Below, in pieces: positions 19,943 through 28,967 of a stretch of DNA of 64,000 bases (position 1 is the stretch's first letter; each line of letters opens with the position of its first letter). The stretch spans positions 1 to 64,000 of the forward strand of contig NZ_SRLB01000006.1 in assembly GCF_004745635.1 (NCBI RefSeq), given 5' to 3'. The notes beneath the pieces were generated by a model. It saw only the letters and a program-made list of their open reading frames with translations. It was not told where the DNA came from and made no database searches. A program made the position numbers and the translations under genes. The DNA comes from Methylobacterium nonmethylotrophicum (GTDB lineage: Bacteria > Pseudomonadota > Alphaproteobacteria > Rhizobiales > Beijerinckiaceae).

Positions 19943-21739
19943 ATGACGATCGCCCCGTACGCGGCCGGCACGGCCGCCGCCGACCTCAACACCCAACGCC
20001 TCGTCGCCATGAAGGCGACGCTCGGCACGCTCTCGAACCAGATCGCCACCGGACAGGTCTCCGACACCTATGGCGGCCTCGGCACCGGGCGCACCCAGAG
20101 CCTGTCCGCCCACGCCCAGATCAGCGCGCTGGACGGCTATATCGCGGCCGCCGGCACCGCCTCGACCCGGGTGGCCTTGGCCACCACGAGCGTGCAGCAG
20201 GTCGCGACCCAGTCCTCCGCGGCCTGGAGCAGCCTCGTCGATGCCCGCACCGGCACCGGCACCACCGCCCGCTCCACCCTCCAGCAGACGGCGGCGGGCC
20301 AGCTCGGCGGCGCACTCGACGCCCTCAACCAGAGCACCGGCGGCCAGTACATCCTGGGCGGCCGGGTCACCGACCGGGCGCCGGTCGAGACCGCCGCCCG
20401 CATCCTCGACGGCGATCCCGCCGCCGGCCTCGACGGCGTCCGCACGCTGATCGCCGAGCGGCAGGCCGCCGATCTCGGCACCGGCACGCCGAAGACCGGG
20501 CGGCTCGCCCTCTCGGCCTCGGGCGCCGCCGTCAGCCTGTCGGAGAGCGCGTCGGCGGACGTCCGGGCGAATTTCGGCTTCACGGTCGAGACCGCGGTCA
20601 GCTCGAACCCGGCCGGCCTGTCGGTCGCCGTCACGGCCGGGGCGTCCGCCACCGCCACCCTGTCCTTCGCCAGCCAACCGAAGGACGGCGACATCGTGCG
20701 GGTGAGCGTGCAGAACGCCGACGGCAGCCAGGGCTTCGTCGACCTCACCGCCCGGGCGGCGGGCAGCGGGGGCGAGAACACCTTCGCGATCGGGACCGAC
20801 GCTTCGGCGAGCGCCCGGAACCTCACCGCGGCGCTCGCGGGCAAGACCGTCGTCGGAGTCCAGAGCGCGAGCCCGCCCGGCGCGACAGCCGCGCTCGCCG
20901 GCGGCACTGCGGCCTCCGCCACCGTGACGGTCGGGGCGGGGCTCGCCGTCGGCGACAGCGTGCAGGTCACGGTCGGCCTGCGCGACGGCACCAGCAAGAC
21001 CTTGAGCCTGAAGGCCGCACAGGACGGCACCGCTGCCGGAACCTTCGCGATCGGCGCGACCCCGGCCGACACCGCCGCCAACCTGAGGACCGCGCTCGCG
21101 ACGGCGCTCGACGCCACCGCCACGACCGACCTCGCGGCGAGCGCGGCCACGCGGGCGACGAGCGACTTCTTCGCCGGCTCGTCCTCGCCGGGCCTGAGCC
21201 CGCGCCGGGTCGCGACCGATGCGAGCGGCGCCGCCACCGGCTACGTCGCCGATCCGGGCGGCCGCACCCTGATCTGGTACAAGGGCGACGACACCTCCGC
21301 CGATCCGCGCCGGACCGCGACCGTGCCGGTTTCGGGCACCCAGACGGTGGCGATCGGCGTCCAGGCCAACGAGCCGGCCCTGCGGGCGGCGCTGAGCGGC
21401 TTCGCGGTCCTGGCCGCCACGTCGTTTCCCGACACCGACAGCGACGGGACCCGCTTCGACGCCTATTCGAGCCGGGTCCAGGCACTGCTGAAGCCCGGCG
21501 ACGGCCAGCAGACGGTGCAGGGCATCGCCTCGGAGCTGAGCCTCGCCTCGGCCCAGATCGACACCCAGAAGAGCCAGAACACCGCCACCAAGACCGTGCT
21601 GCAGAAGACGCTCGACGCCGTCGAATCGGTCTCGACCGAGGAGGCGGCGGCCAAGCTCATGACGCTGCAGACCCAGCTCCAGGCGAGCTACCAGGCGACG
21701 TCGATGCTCTCGAAGCTGACGTTGACGAGTTACCTGTAA
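19943..21739 (+). CDS. flgL: Flagellar hook-associated protein 3 (FlgL), enlarged
   Basis: Second hook-filament junction protein, related to flagellin. The N-terminal helix (LNTQRLVAMKATLGTLSNQI) and the C-terminal helix (LMTLQTQLQASYQATSMLSK) identify it. At 598 residues it is nearly twice the common enterobacterial size (about 320). The extra length is in the exposed middle, where two similar modules at about residues 235-299 and 325-389 repeat with a 90-residue offset (both contain TFAIG and xxNLxxAL). AGAAGGACCGCC precedes the ATG. Confidence 0.92.
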   Translation: MTIAPYAAGTAAADLNTQRLVAMKATLGTLSNQIATGQVSDTYGGLGTGRTQSLSAHAQISALDGYIAAAGTASTRVALATTSVQQVATQSSAAWSSLVDARTGTGTTARSTLQQTAAGQLGGALDALNQSTGGQYILGGRVTDRAPVETAARILDGDPAAGLDGVRTLIAERQAADLGTGTPKTGRLALSASGAAVSLSESASADVRANFGFTVETAVSSNPAGLSVAVTAGASATATLSFASQPKDGDIVRVSVQNADGSQGFVDLTARAAGSGGENTFAIGTDASASARNLTAALAGKTVVGVQSASPPGATAALAGGTAASATVTVGAGLAVGDSVQVTVGLRDGTSKTLSLKAAQDGTAAGTFAIGATPADTAANLRTALATALDATATTDLAASAATRATSDFFAGSSSPGLSPRRVATDASGAATGYVADPGGRTLIWYKGDDTSADPRRTATVPVSGTQTVAIGVQANEPALRAALSGFAVLAATSFPDTDSDGTRFDAYSSRVQALLKPGDGQQTVQGIASELSLASAQIDTQKSQNTATKTVLQKTLDAVESVSTEEAAAKLMTLQTQLQASYQATSMLSKLTLTSYL

Positions 21740-21847
21740 GGATCTCCGGCGGGGCTCACAGGATTCGCGATCATTCCGGGCTCCGCTGCGCAGCCCCGGA
21801 ACGACCGCGGAGGGTGCCGATGGGTCCAGAGTGAATCGAACACTCTC

Positions 21848-22435
21848 TCAGTGCACGATGACGCGCATCGCGGCGATGAGGATGCCGGCGAAGGCGGCGA
21901 GCATGGCGCCGAGCTTGATCGTCATGCGCTGCTCGAGGAGCTTCATGTCCGCTCGGACGGCGGTGAACTCGTTCTTGGTTTCTTTCTGGGCGGCTGCCAT
22001 CTCCGCTCGGACGGCAGCGAACTCGTTCTTGGTTTCTTTCTGGGCGGCTGCCATCTCCGCCCGAACGGCGGCGAACTCGCTCTTGGTTTCTTTCTGGGCG
22101 GTTGCGATCTCCGCCCGAACGGCGGCGAACTCGTTCTTGGTTTCTTTCTGAAACGCTGCCATCTCCGCCCGAACGGCACCGAACTCGTTCCTGGTGTCTT
22201 TCTGAAACGCTGACACCTCCGCGCGAACGGTGGCGAATTCCATCTTCATGTCCGTCCGGAGCACCGCGATCTCGGATCGAACGGAGGTGAACTCGGCCGC
22301 CGTTTCGGATTTCGCCGGCACGTTGTCCTGGACGGCCGAGGAGATCGCCGCGGCCAGCCCCTCCGCCTGCTCGGGCGAGAAGGCGGCGTTCTCCCGCAGG
22401 TCGCGGGCGAGCTTGAGGGTGTCGAAGGCGAACAT
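21848..22435 (-). CDS. Membrane-anchored coiled-coil protein with 18-residue repeats
   Basis: A 195-residue protein resembling the DUF1640/CCDC90-like coiled-coil family. After an N-terminal FAFDTLKLARDLRENAAF region come seven consecutive 18-residue repeats of the form F-A-A-V-R-A-E-M-A-A-A-Q-K-E-T-K-N-E (residues about 48-173), then a single C-terminal transmembrane helix (AMLAAFAGILIAAMRVIV). The DNA repeats as 54-bp units, two of them almost identical. Eighteen residues equal five helical turns, favouring a nearly straight helix bundle over a standard heptad coil. The start at 22435 follows GGGAGCC. It stands alone after the flagellar genes; the function is unknown. Confidence 0.8.
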   Translation of the reverse strand: MFAFDTLKLARDLRENAAFSPEQAEGLAAAISSAVQDNVPAKSETAAEFTSVRSEIAVLRTDMKMEFATVRAEVSAFQKDTRNEFGAVRAEMAAFQKETKNEFAAVRAEIATAQKETKSEFAAVRAEMAAAQKETKNEFAAVRAEMAAAQKETKNEFTAVRADMKLLEQRMTIKLGAMLAAFAGILIAAMRVIVH

Positions 22436-22573
22436 CGGCGACGGCGGCTCCCGACGCCGAGGATAGGTCGCAGCGGACGGAAGGGAAAGCCTCGGCACCT
22501 GCCGCCGAGCGGGCCCGATGCCTGGATCGCGGCCGCGTGCCGGCGCGCGACCGCTCCGGCTTCGTCGAGCCGG

Positions 22574-23503
22574 TCACTCGGCCGCCGACGCGTCGGATCC
22601 CTCGCCCGCCTCACCCCTCACCCGCGCCAGCACCAGATCCGTGAAGATCCGCGCGTGCGGCATCTCGGGCGCCGGGTGGCGCACCAGCGTCATCGGCGCG
22701 ACGGGGGCCGGGCCGAGGATCGAACGGTAGCGGACGCCCTCGGTGGCGAGCCGCGCCATCGAGCGCGGCACGATCGCGACCGCGATGCCGGTCGCCACGA
22801 GGTTGACCACCGAGGCGAGCTGCGGCGCGTTCTGGGCGATCTGGGGCGAGAAGCCGGCCGCCGCACAGGCCGCCATGATGCCGTCGTAGAGCGCCCGGCC
22901 GTTGCGGCGCGGATAGACGATGAAGCCCTCGCCCGAGAGGTCGGCAAGCCCGACCGGGCCGGTCTCGGCGGCGAGCCGGTGCGTCGCCGGCAGCGCCGCC
23001 ACCATCGGCTCGTCGAAGAGGTGGCGCGCCCACAGGTCATCCACCTCGCCCTCGCCCGGGCGCATGAAGGCGACGTCGACCCGACCCGCCCGGAAGGCGG
23101 CGAGCAGGCTCGCGGTCGTCTCTTCGAGAAGCTCGACCTGCACGTCCGGATAGGCGCGGCGGTAGTCGCGGATCGCACCGGTCACCAGCGGATGGAACGA
23201 GGCCGAGGAGGTGAAGCCGATGCGGATCTGGCCGACATCGCCTGACGCGATGCGCCGCGCCCGGGCCTTGGCGGCGTCGACGGCGGCGAGCACCGCGCGG
23301 GCATCGTCCGCGAAGGCGCGGCCCGGCTCGGTCAGCGCCACCCCGCGGGACAGGCGCTGGAGCAGGATGGTCCCGACCTCCTGTTCGAGGCTCTTGATCT
23401 GATGGCTCAGCGCCGGCTGGGCGATGTTGAGCCGCTCCGCCGCCCGGGTGATGCTGAGATCGTCGGCCACCGCGACGAAGTAGCGAAGATGGCGAAGCTC
23501 CAT
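22574..23503 (-). CDS. LysR-family transcriptional regulator
   Basis: A 309-residue regulator with an N-terminal winged helix-turn-helix (MELRHLRYFVAVADDLSITR, AAERLNIAQPALSHQIKSLE) and a periplasmic-binding-like effector domain (IRIGFTSSASFHPLV, later IVYPRRNGR and GIAVAIVPRSM). It resembles the CatR/BenM subgroup, which senses aromatic acids, but the effector cannot be deduced. It is the last gene of a same-strand run with an ABC binding protein and a glutathione transferase, and probably controls these genes or the divergent alcohol dehydrogenase. Confidence 0.92.
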   Translation of the reverse strand: MELRHLRYFVAVADDLSITRAAERLNIAQPALSHQIKSLEQEVGTILLQRLSRGVALTEPGRAFADDARAVLAAVDAAKARARRIASGDVGQIRIGFTSSASFHPLVTGAIRDYRRAYPDVQVELLEETTASLLAAFRAGRVDVAFMRPGEGEVDDLWARHLFDEPMVAALPATHRLAAETGPVGLADLSGEGFIVYPRRNGRALYDGIMAACAAAGFSPQIAQNAPQLASVVNLVATGIAVAIVPRSMARLATEGVRYRSILGPAPVAPMTLVRHPAPEMPHARIFTDLVLARVRGEAGEGSDASAAE

Positions 23504-23616
23504 CGCGCCGGTTCCCCCCTGACCCGCGGTTCTCGCCGCGGCTGCCGGACTGACATCCGGAAGCCCTACGATAGCGGAGGTCCGGGGGGAGCGCATGGCG
23601 CGCGCGTCGAGCGGGC

Positions 23617-24207
23617 TTATCCGCGCGGCACGGTGTCCCGCACCGACGGGCGGTCGGCATTCGCGTCCCGGAAGGCCGCGACCCGCGGGCAGAGGCCGCG
23701 CCAGTCGTGGTCTGGGAAGCGGAACACCAGGTAGTCGAGGGCGGTGATCGCGGCGATCGCCGGGAGGCCGAAGGGCTCCTCGTGCCCGGCGAAGACCGCA
23801 TCGAGGCGCCGCAGGCCCTCCCGCATGGTGCGGTAGCGCTTGGTGCCGACGAGGCCGGTGTCGAAGTCGGGCGCCGACTTGCGCCCGATGATCACCGCGA
23901 CGGCCGCGTCGAAGACCCCGATCGCGACGCCTGCGGCCGACAGGGCCTCCGGCCCGCCCGCGAGCACGGCGGGCTTCGATCCGACCGCGTCGAGGTGGCT
24001 GAGGATCAGGAGCGCTTCCGTCAGCCGCGCGCCGTCATCGGTGATCAGAGTCGGCACGCGGCCGGCCGGGTTGGCGTCGAGGAAGCCTGGGTCGTCGGCC
24101 CAGGCGTCGACGAAGGTGGTGTCGACCGTCTCGTTCAGGCCCTTCTCGATCAGCGCCATGCGGACGATGCGCACGAAGGGCGAGGTCGGGTTGGCGTAGA
24201 GTTTCAT
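23617..24207 (-). CDS. Glutathione S-transferase family protein
   Basis: A 196-residue protein with an N-terminal thioredoxin-like domain (MKLYANPTSPFVRIVRMALI, NPAGRVPTLITDDGARLTEA with the cis-Pro and acidic Gly-site residues) and a C-terminal helical domain (LPAIAAITALDYLVFRFPDH). Ser or Cys near the SPF motif would activate glutathione. The substrate is unknown. It starts 17 bases after the stop of the ABC binding-protein gene and is probably in the same transcript. Confidence 0.88.
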   Translation of the reverse strand: MKLYANPTSPFVRIVRMALIEKGLNETVDTTFVDAWADDPGFLDANPAGRVPTLITDDGARLTEALLILSHLDAVGSKPAVLAGGPEALSAAGVAIGVFDAAVAVIIGRKSAPDFDTGLVGTKRYRTMREGLRRLDAVFAGHEEPFGLPAIAAITALDYLVFRFPDHDWRGLCPRVAAFRDANADRPSVRDTVPRG

Positions 24208-24224
24208 GATGCGGGCGCTCCGGG

Positions 24225-25430
24225 TCAGCCGGTGGTCAGGGGGCAGCCGCTCTTGTCGGCGGGGGTGAACAGCGTGCCGCCCGGGATCGTCTCGATGACG
24301 CGGTAGAGGTCGGCCTTGCTCTTCGACTCCTTCGGGCTCTTCACCTCGACGAGCATCATGTCCATCACCACCCGGCCGTTGGCCTGAATGCGCGGGTTGC
24401 CGTAGAAGCCGTCGTCGATCGGCAGCTCCTTCATGACCTTGTTGACGGCGGCGGCGTCGTCGGTGCCGGCCTTCTCGACCGCCCGCAGGTAGTGCCGCAC
24501 CGAGGAATAGGCGGCGGCGTGGCCCATGGTCGGCACGACGTTGCCGTTGCGGGCCATCAGGCGCCTGGCCCAGGCGCGGCTGGCGTCGTTGGCGTCCCAG
24601 TAGAAGTTCACCGCCATGCGGATGCCCTGCGCCACGTCGAGGCCGAGCGCCACGGTGTTGTTGGTGAAGACCAGCATCGCCACCACCTTCGAGGTGATGC
24701 CGAATTCCCGCGCCTGCTTGATGGTGTTGACGAGGTCCGGCCCGGCATTGGCGAGCCCGATCACGTCGGCGCCAGAGGACTGGGCCTGGATCAGCTGCGA
24801 GGAGAGGTCGGTGGCCCCGAGCGGGTGGCGGATCTCCCCGACCACGCTGCCGCCGGCGGCCTTCACGGCCTTGCCGGCGTCGGAAGCGAGCCCGTGGCCG
24901 AAGACGTAGTCGGCGGTGATGAAGGTCCACTTCTTGCCGCCGGACTGCACCACCGCGCCCGCCACCGCGTTGGCGAGCTCGCCCGTCGAGGGCACCCACT
25001 GCGTGCCGTAGGGCGAGCAGCCGGGGCCGGAGAACTGCGAGGCGTAGCCGCCGGTCACCATCGTGGTGATCTTGCGCTCCTTGGCGTAGGCCTGGACGCC
25101 GAGACCCACCGAGCTGGCGCCGCCGAGCACGAAGGCGGTGACGCCGCGCTGGTCGACGAGCTGGCGGGCAAGGCCCGAGCCGATGTCGGGCTTGTTCTGG
25201 TGGTCGACGCCGATCACCTCGATCGGCCGGCCCAGCACCTTGCCGCCGAAATCCTCCGCCGCCATCGTGGCGGCCAGCACCATGTTCGGCCCGCCATTGC
25301 CGGAATACATCCCCGACAGGTCCTCGATCACGCCGATGCGCAAGGGCGTCTGGGCGAGCGCCGGGACGGTGAGCGTCGTGGCGAGCAGTCCGGCGACGGC
25401 GGCGCGTCGCGTCCAGGACGGGCGGAGCAT
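24225..25430 (-). CDS. ABC transporter substrate-binding protein (branched-chain amino-acid/amide type)
   Basis: Periplasmic binding protein of 401 residues, Peripla_BP_6 (LivK-like) fold. It has a signal peptide with twin basic residues (RRAAVAGLLATTLTVPALAQ) and the typical opening LRIGVIEDLSGMYSGNGG, followed by GVDHQNKPDIG. Many relatives in alphaproteobacteria bind aromatic or amide compounds rather than amino acids. No permease or ATPase gene is adjacent, so it must share a transporter encoded elsewhere. It is the first gene of the run with GST and LysR. Confidence 0.9.
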   Translation of the reverse strand: MLRPSWTRRAAVAGLLATTLTVPALAQTPLRIGVIEDLSGMYSGNGGPNMVLAATMAAEDFGGKVLGRPIEVIGVDHQNKPDIGSGLARQLVDQRGVTAFVLGGASSVGLGVQAYAKERKITTMVTGGYASQFSGPGCSPYGTQWVPSTGELANAVAGAVVQSGGKKWTFITADYVFGHGLASDAGKAVKAAGGSVVGEIRHPLGATDLSSQLIQAQSSGADVIGLANAGPDLVNTIKQAREFGITSKVVAMLVFTNNTVALGLDVAQGIRMAVNFYWDANDASRAWARRLMARNGNVVPTMGHAAAYSSVRHYLRAVEKAGTDDAAAVNKVMKELPIDDGFYGNPRIQANGRVVMDMMLVEVKSPKESKSKADLYRVIETIPGGTLFTPADKSGCPLTTG

Positions 25431-25752
25431 GGGCGTTTCCTCGTGATCGGCATCGGTCTTCCCGCGCCCGTCGAGGGGCGTCGGAGCGATGCGGGATGAG
25501 CGGCACGGATCTTATGGATCGCCGCGATATCGCGGCGGATCACAGTCGAAGTCCAATAGTTTGCGCGAGGCCCCGCCATCGTTTCCCGTTATGGCATGCC
25601 TCGACCTCGGCCGTACGCGCCGTCATCGTCGCCGTCTATGGCTCGCGCCCGACGTTTGTATTGGACGTGAGCCCCGCCGATCGGCGAAACCCGGGACATG
25701 ATCGCGAGGGCCGTCCGCACACGAGCGCCCCGCAGCCGGAGGAGACGCCCGC
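25431..25752. other. Divergent promoter region
   Basis: About 320 bases between the binding-protein gene (left, reverse) and the iron-type alcohol dehydrogenase (right, forward). No gene or RNA is seen. It must hold both promoters and is the natural place for the LysR operator, but no single T-N11-A box stands out. GGAGGAG lies just before the dehydrogenase ATG. Confidence 0.5.
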
Positions 25753-26958
25753 ATGATCACCAGCTTCTACATGCCGACCCGGATCGTCTCGGGGTCGGGC
25801 GCGCTCGCCACCATCGGCACCCTCGCCCGCGACCTGAAGATGACGCGGGTGCTGGTCGTGTCCGACCCGGTGATCTCGGCGCAGGGCTTCCACGCCGACG
25901 CGCTCGCCGCGCTCAATGAGGCCGGGATCGCGACGGCGCGCTTCGACGCGTGCGGGATCGACGCGCGGTGCTCGCACATCGACGACCAGGGCGAGCGGGT
26001 GCGCCGGGACGGCATCGACGGCGTCGTGTGCATCGGCGGCGGCTCGGTGATGTGCACCGGCAAGGGCATCGCCATCGTGGCGACGAACCACAAGCCGATG
26101 GCGGAGTGCACCGGCGTCGGCCGGTTCGACCGCAAGGCGCTGCCGATGATCATGGTGCCGACCACCGCCGGCTCCGGCTCCGAGGTGTCGCAATGGACCA
26201 TCGTCAAGGACGAGGTGCGCCACCTGAAGCTCCTCGGCGGCGGCCCCCTGAGCTTCCCCGACGCGGCGATCCTCGACCCCGTCACCTTGCGCTCCCTGCC
26301 GATGCACGTGGCGGCCCTGCCGGCGGTCGACGCGCTGACGCACGGCGTCGAGGCGTACTTGAGCGGAATCGGCTCGCCGCTCACCGACGCGGTGGCGCTC
26401 GCCGCCGTGCGGCTCCAGGCCGCCTCCTTGCGCGCCTCGATCAATGCCGACGACGACCGGGCCCGGGAGGACAACCTCGTCGCCTCCTGCATGGCCAACA
26501 TCGCCTGCGGCAACGCGCGGCTGGGCCACGGCCACGCCCTGTCCCTGCCGCTCGAGGGCCATCTCGACCTTCCCCACCCCTACGGCGTCGGGGTGCTCCT
26601 GCCGCACGTCATCGCGTTCAATCTCGCGGTTCTGCCCGCCAAGGTGGGTTCTCTCGCCGAGGCGCTCGAGGTCGAGACCGCCGGCCTGTCGCGGCAGGAG
26701 ACGATCGAATCTTGCGCCGACGCGGTCCGGGCGCTCTACGCCGATATCGGCTTCCCCACCCGCTTCACCCCCGAGCAGCTCCCCCGCGACCGGGTGCGCG
26801 AGATGGCGCTGCGCGCCGTGCCGGGCCTCTATGCCGGCATCGCCGCCGAGGACTTCGACCCGGCGACCGCCAACGACCGCACCCTCATCGCGAGCCCGGC
26901 GGCGCGGAAGATGACGGTCAGGCAGGCGGAGGAGATGTTTGAGCGCTGCGTCGGGTGA
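25753..26958 (+). CDS. Iron-containing (group III) alcohol dehydrogenase
   Basis: NAD(P)-dependent oxidoreductase of 401 residues. The nucleotide-binding GGGS lies at residues 95-98 and the metal site is formed by Asp193, His197 (VDALTHGVE), His261 (GHGHALSLPLEGH) and His275 (DLPHPYGVG). In most relatives the turn reads GGGSxxD; here the Asp is Cys101 (GGGSVMCTGK), which is unusual and may affect cofactor choice. The phosphate-loop region PTTAGSGSEVSQW is normal. The substrate is unknown; the neighbouring binding protein and GST suggest catabolism of an imported small molecule. Confidence 0.9.
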   Translation: MITSFYMPTRIVSGSGALATIGTLARDLKMTRVLVVSDPVISAQGFHADALAALNEAGIATARFDACGIDARCSHIDDQGERVRRDGIDGVVCIGGGSVMCTGKGIAIVATNHKPMAECTGVGRFDRKALPMIMVPTTAGSGSEVSQWTIVKDEVRHLKLLGGGPLSFPDAAILDPVTLRSLPMHVAALPAVDALTHGVEAYLSGIGSPLTDAVALAAVRLQAASLRASINADDDRAREDNLVASCMANIACGNARLGHGHALSLPLEGHLDLPHPYGVGVLLPHVIAFNLAVLPAKVGSLAEALEVETAGLSRQETIESCADAVRALYADIGFPTRFTPEQLPRDRVREMALRAVPGLYAGIAAEDFDPATANDRTLIASPAARKMTVRQAEEMFERCVG

Positions 26959-26997
26959 GGGGGCGGTTCGCCCGCCGGATCCGGAATCCCCGGGTCG

Positions 26998-27900
26998 TCA
27001 CCCCGGCACCATCCCTTCCGGCAGCCCGATCGCGTGATCCGCGATATCGCCGGCGCGGGTGATCCACACCGCGTCCCGGTGCTGCGCGATGTGCCGGAGC
27101 GCCTGCCGCAGCGGCCGCAGGCGGTGCGGCTGGCCGACGAGGTAGGGGTGGAGCGCGATGCCCATCACCAGCGGCGCGGAGGCGGCCGCCTCCCGCATCT
27201 CGTCGAAGGTGTCGACGATCATCTCGGCGAACTGGGACCCCGAATCCTTGCGTCCGACGATCGACGGGATGTCGTTCAATTCCTGCGGGTAGGGCACCGA
27301 CAGGATGCGCCCGCCGCCGCGGGTCGAAAACCAGGTCGGCTGGTCGTCGTGGCACCAGTCGAGGAGGTAGCGGTAGCCGGCCTCGGCCAGGAGGTCCGGG
27401 GTCGCGCGGCTCTGCGAGATCCAGGGGCCGAGCCAGCCCGCCGGCGGTTGGCCCGCGTGGCGCGTCAGGACCGCGGTAGCCTCGGCGATCAGCGCCCGCT
27501 CCTCCTCCTCCGGCAGGGTGCCCTGGCGCTCGGCATTGGTGCGGCCGTGCCCCACCACCTCGTCGCCGCGGGCGCGGAAGACGTCCATCAGGCCCGGGCA
27601 CGCGGCGTAGATGCGGCTGTTGACCAGCACCGAGGCGGGCAGGGCGAGCGCGTCGAACAGGTCGGCGAGGCGAAACACCCCGACGCGGTTGCCCCAGTCG
27701 CGCCAGGCATAGTTCAGCACGTCGGGCTGCGGCCCGCCCGGCGCCAGCTCGGCCCCGAGGCCGGTGCCGAAGTCGAAGCACTCGACGTTGAGGGCGACGT
27801 AGACCGCGAGCCGCTTCCCTCCGGGCCAGTCGTAGGCCGGACGTCGCGGCAGGGGGCTGTAGGCGTAGCGCCCGTGCTGGCGGCCGGTGCCGTCGCTCAT
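26998..27900 (-). CDS. Polysaccharide deacetylase-family protein
   Basis: A 300-residue NodB-fold protein without a signal peptide, so cytoplasmic. Features are the N-terminal WPGGKRLAVYVALNVECFDF, VNSRIYAACPGLMDVFRARG, GHGRTNAERQG and LHPYLVGQPHRLRPLRQAL near the end. The layout resembles the allantoinase (PuuE)/peptidoglycan-deacetylase-like subgroup. In the usual metal site the second Asp of the DD motif is replaced (NVECFD), so activity is uncertain. The ATG at 27900 has GGACGGAG upstream and follows the small secreted-protein gene by about 20 bases. Confidence 0.85.
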   Translation of the reverse strand: MSDGTGRQHGRYAYSPLPRRPAYDWPGGKRLAVYVALNVECFDFGTGLGAELAPGGPQPDVLNYAWRDWGNRVGVFRLADLFDALALPASVLVNSRIYAACPGLMDVFRARGDEVVGHGRTNAERQGTLPEEEERALIAEATAVLTRHAGQPPAGWLGPWISQSRATPDLLAEAGYRYLLDWCHDDQPTWFSTRGGGRILSVPYPQELNDIPSIVGRKDSGSQFAEMIVDTFDEMREAAASAPLVMGIALHPYLVGQPHRLRPLRQALRHIAQHRDAVWITRAGDIADHAIGLPEGMVPG

Positions 27901-27919
27901 CCGAGTCTCCGTCCTTCGT

Positions 27920-28312
27920 TCATTTGGCGGGCGGGGGCGCCTCCGCCGGGGCGGCGGGGGGCAGGAGGATGCCCGGGGCGACGCTGCCCTCCGGGCCGTA
28001 CTCGCCGGCAACCGCCCGGCAGGCGGCGTCCCGGTTCTGCATCATCTGGTTCGACATCAGGGCGAAGATCGTCTGGACCTTGGCGCCGAAGGGACCGCGC
28101 GGCGGGCGCACGTCCTCGATTCCCACCTGATAGCGCGCGAGCAGCGCCTCGAACGGCGCCGTCCCGATGCGGTAGCCGCAGACATTGGCCGCCGCGAACA
28201 CGTAGGCGGCCGTCTCCAGCGCCCGCGGCGGCGGGGCGTTGCGGATGCCTTGGGCGGCGGCCGGGCCGCAGGCGAGGGCCGCCGCGAGGGCGAGGGGCGG
28301 GATCGGACGCAT
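27920..28312 (-). CDS. Exported protein of unknown function
   Basis: A 130-residue protein with a signal peptide (MRPIPPLALAAALACGPAAA, cleavage near AQG). The mature part has a helical region with a single Cys in FAAANVCGYRIG and another in DAACRAVAGEYG, which could form a disulfide, and a Pro/Ala-rich end. No family is recognised. AGGAGGATCCCC precedes the ATG. It lies immediately upstream of the deacetylase on the same strand, so the two are likely co-transcribed. Confidence 0.7.
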   Translation of the reverse strand: MRPIPPLALAAALACGPAAAQGIRNAPPPRALETAAYVFAAANVCGYRIGTAPFEALLARYQVGIEDVRPPRGPFGAKVQTIFALMSNQMMQNRDAACRAVAGEYGPEGSVAPGILLPPAAPAEAPPPAK

Positions 28313-28565
28313 CGGGGATCCTCCTGAAGGCGCCGCCCGGTCTGCGGCCGGGCTTTCGGCATGGGGCGGAACCTAGCGCAATCCGCCCTCGGCGCCAGGG
28401 CGGGCGCAACCGCCTCGCGGAGTGCCTCGAGACCGGCCGGTGCCGGAATCCGGGCGCGCGGCACACCCCGGCGGCGGCGATGACCTGACGGCTGACCATC
28501 CGCACGTGTACCTTGCGGCAGCCGCGAATCGTGACGGCGCCCGGATCTTTTGGGGAAGATATTCG

Positions 28566-28967
28566 ATGTTGCGACTGGCGATCATGGCGGTCCTGCTTCT
28601 CGGTGCCCTCCCGACGGGGGCGCAGGCGCAGCAACCGCCCGGCCCGGCGGCGACGCCTGCGGATTACGTTCTCCTCACCATTCTCATGCGCCACGACCAG
28701 TCCAAGAACTTGGGTGAAATCAACCAGATACAGGATGACCAGGGGTTCTGGCGGAATTTCCCTCCCGAGGGGATCGAGGTCGAGTCGTGGTATATCGCCA
28801 TGGGACTCGGGTATGTCGTGACGCTGCGGGTGCCGCCGGCACGGCTGCGGGAGGTGAACCGCTCCGTCGAGCAGGCGGCCTGGAAGGCGTTCCGGACGGA
28901 ATTCTATCCGACCTACGACGCACGGGAGATCGTCAAGGCCTTGCGCGAGCGGGCCAAGGCGAAGTGA
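28566..28967 (+). CDS. Exported protein of unknown function
   Basis: A 133-residue protein with a signal peptide (MLRLAIMAVLLLGALPTGAQA). The mature domain (ADYVLLTILMRHDQSKNLGE, later WYIAMGLGYVVTLRVPPARL and DAREIVKALRERAKAK) has an alternating alpha/beta pattern and no cysteine. I do not recognise a family. The ATG at 28566 fits the signal peptide; the ribosome site is weak (GGGGAAG). It is divergent from the preceding exported protein. Confidence 0.7.
   Translation: MLRLAIMAVLLLGALPTGAQAQQPPGPAATPADYVLLTILMRHDQSKNLGEINQIQDDQGFWRNFPPEGIEVESWYIAMGLGYVVTLRVPPARLREVNRSVEQAAWKAFRTEFYPTYDAREIVKALRERAKAK

Noticed and set aside
21848..22435. CRISPR or minisatellite call for the 54-bp repeats
   Set aside because: Repeats are in frame, encode regular helix, and lie inside an intact gene with membrane anchor.
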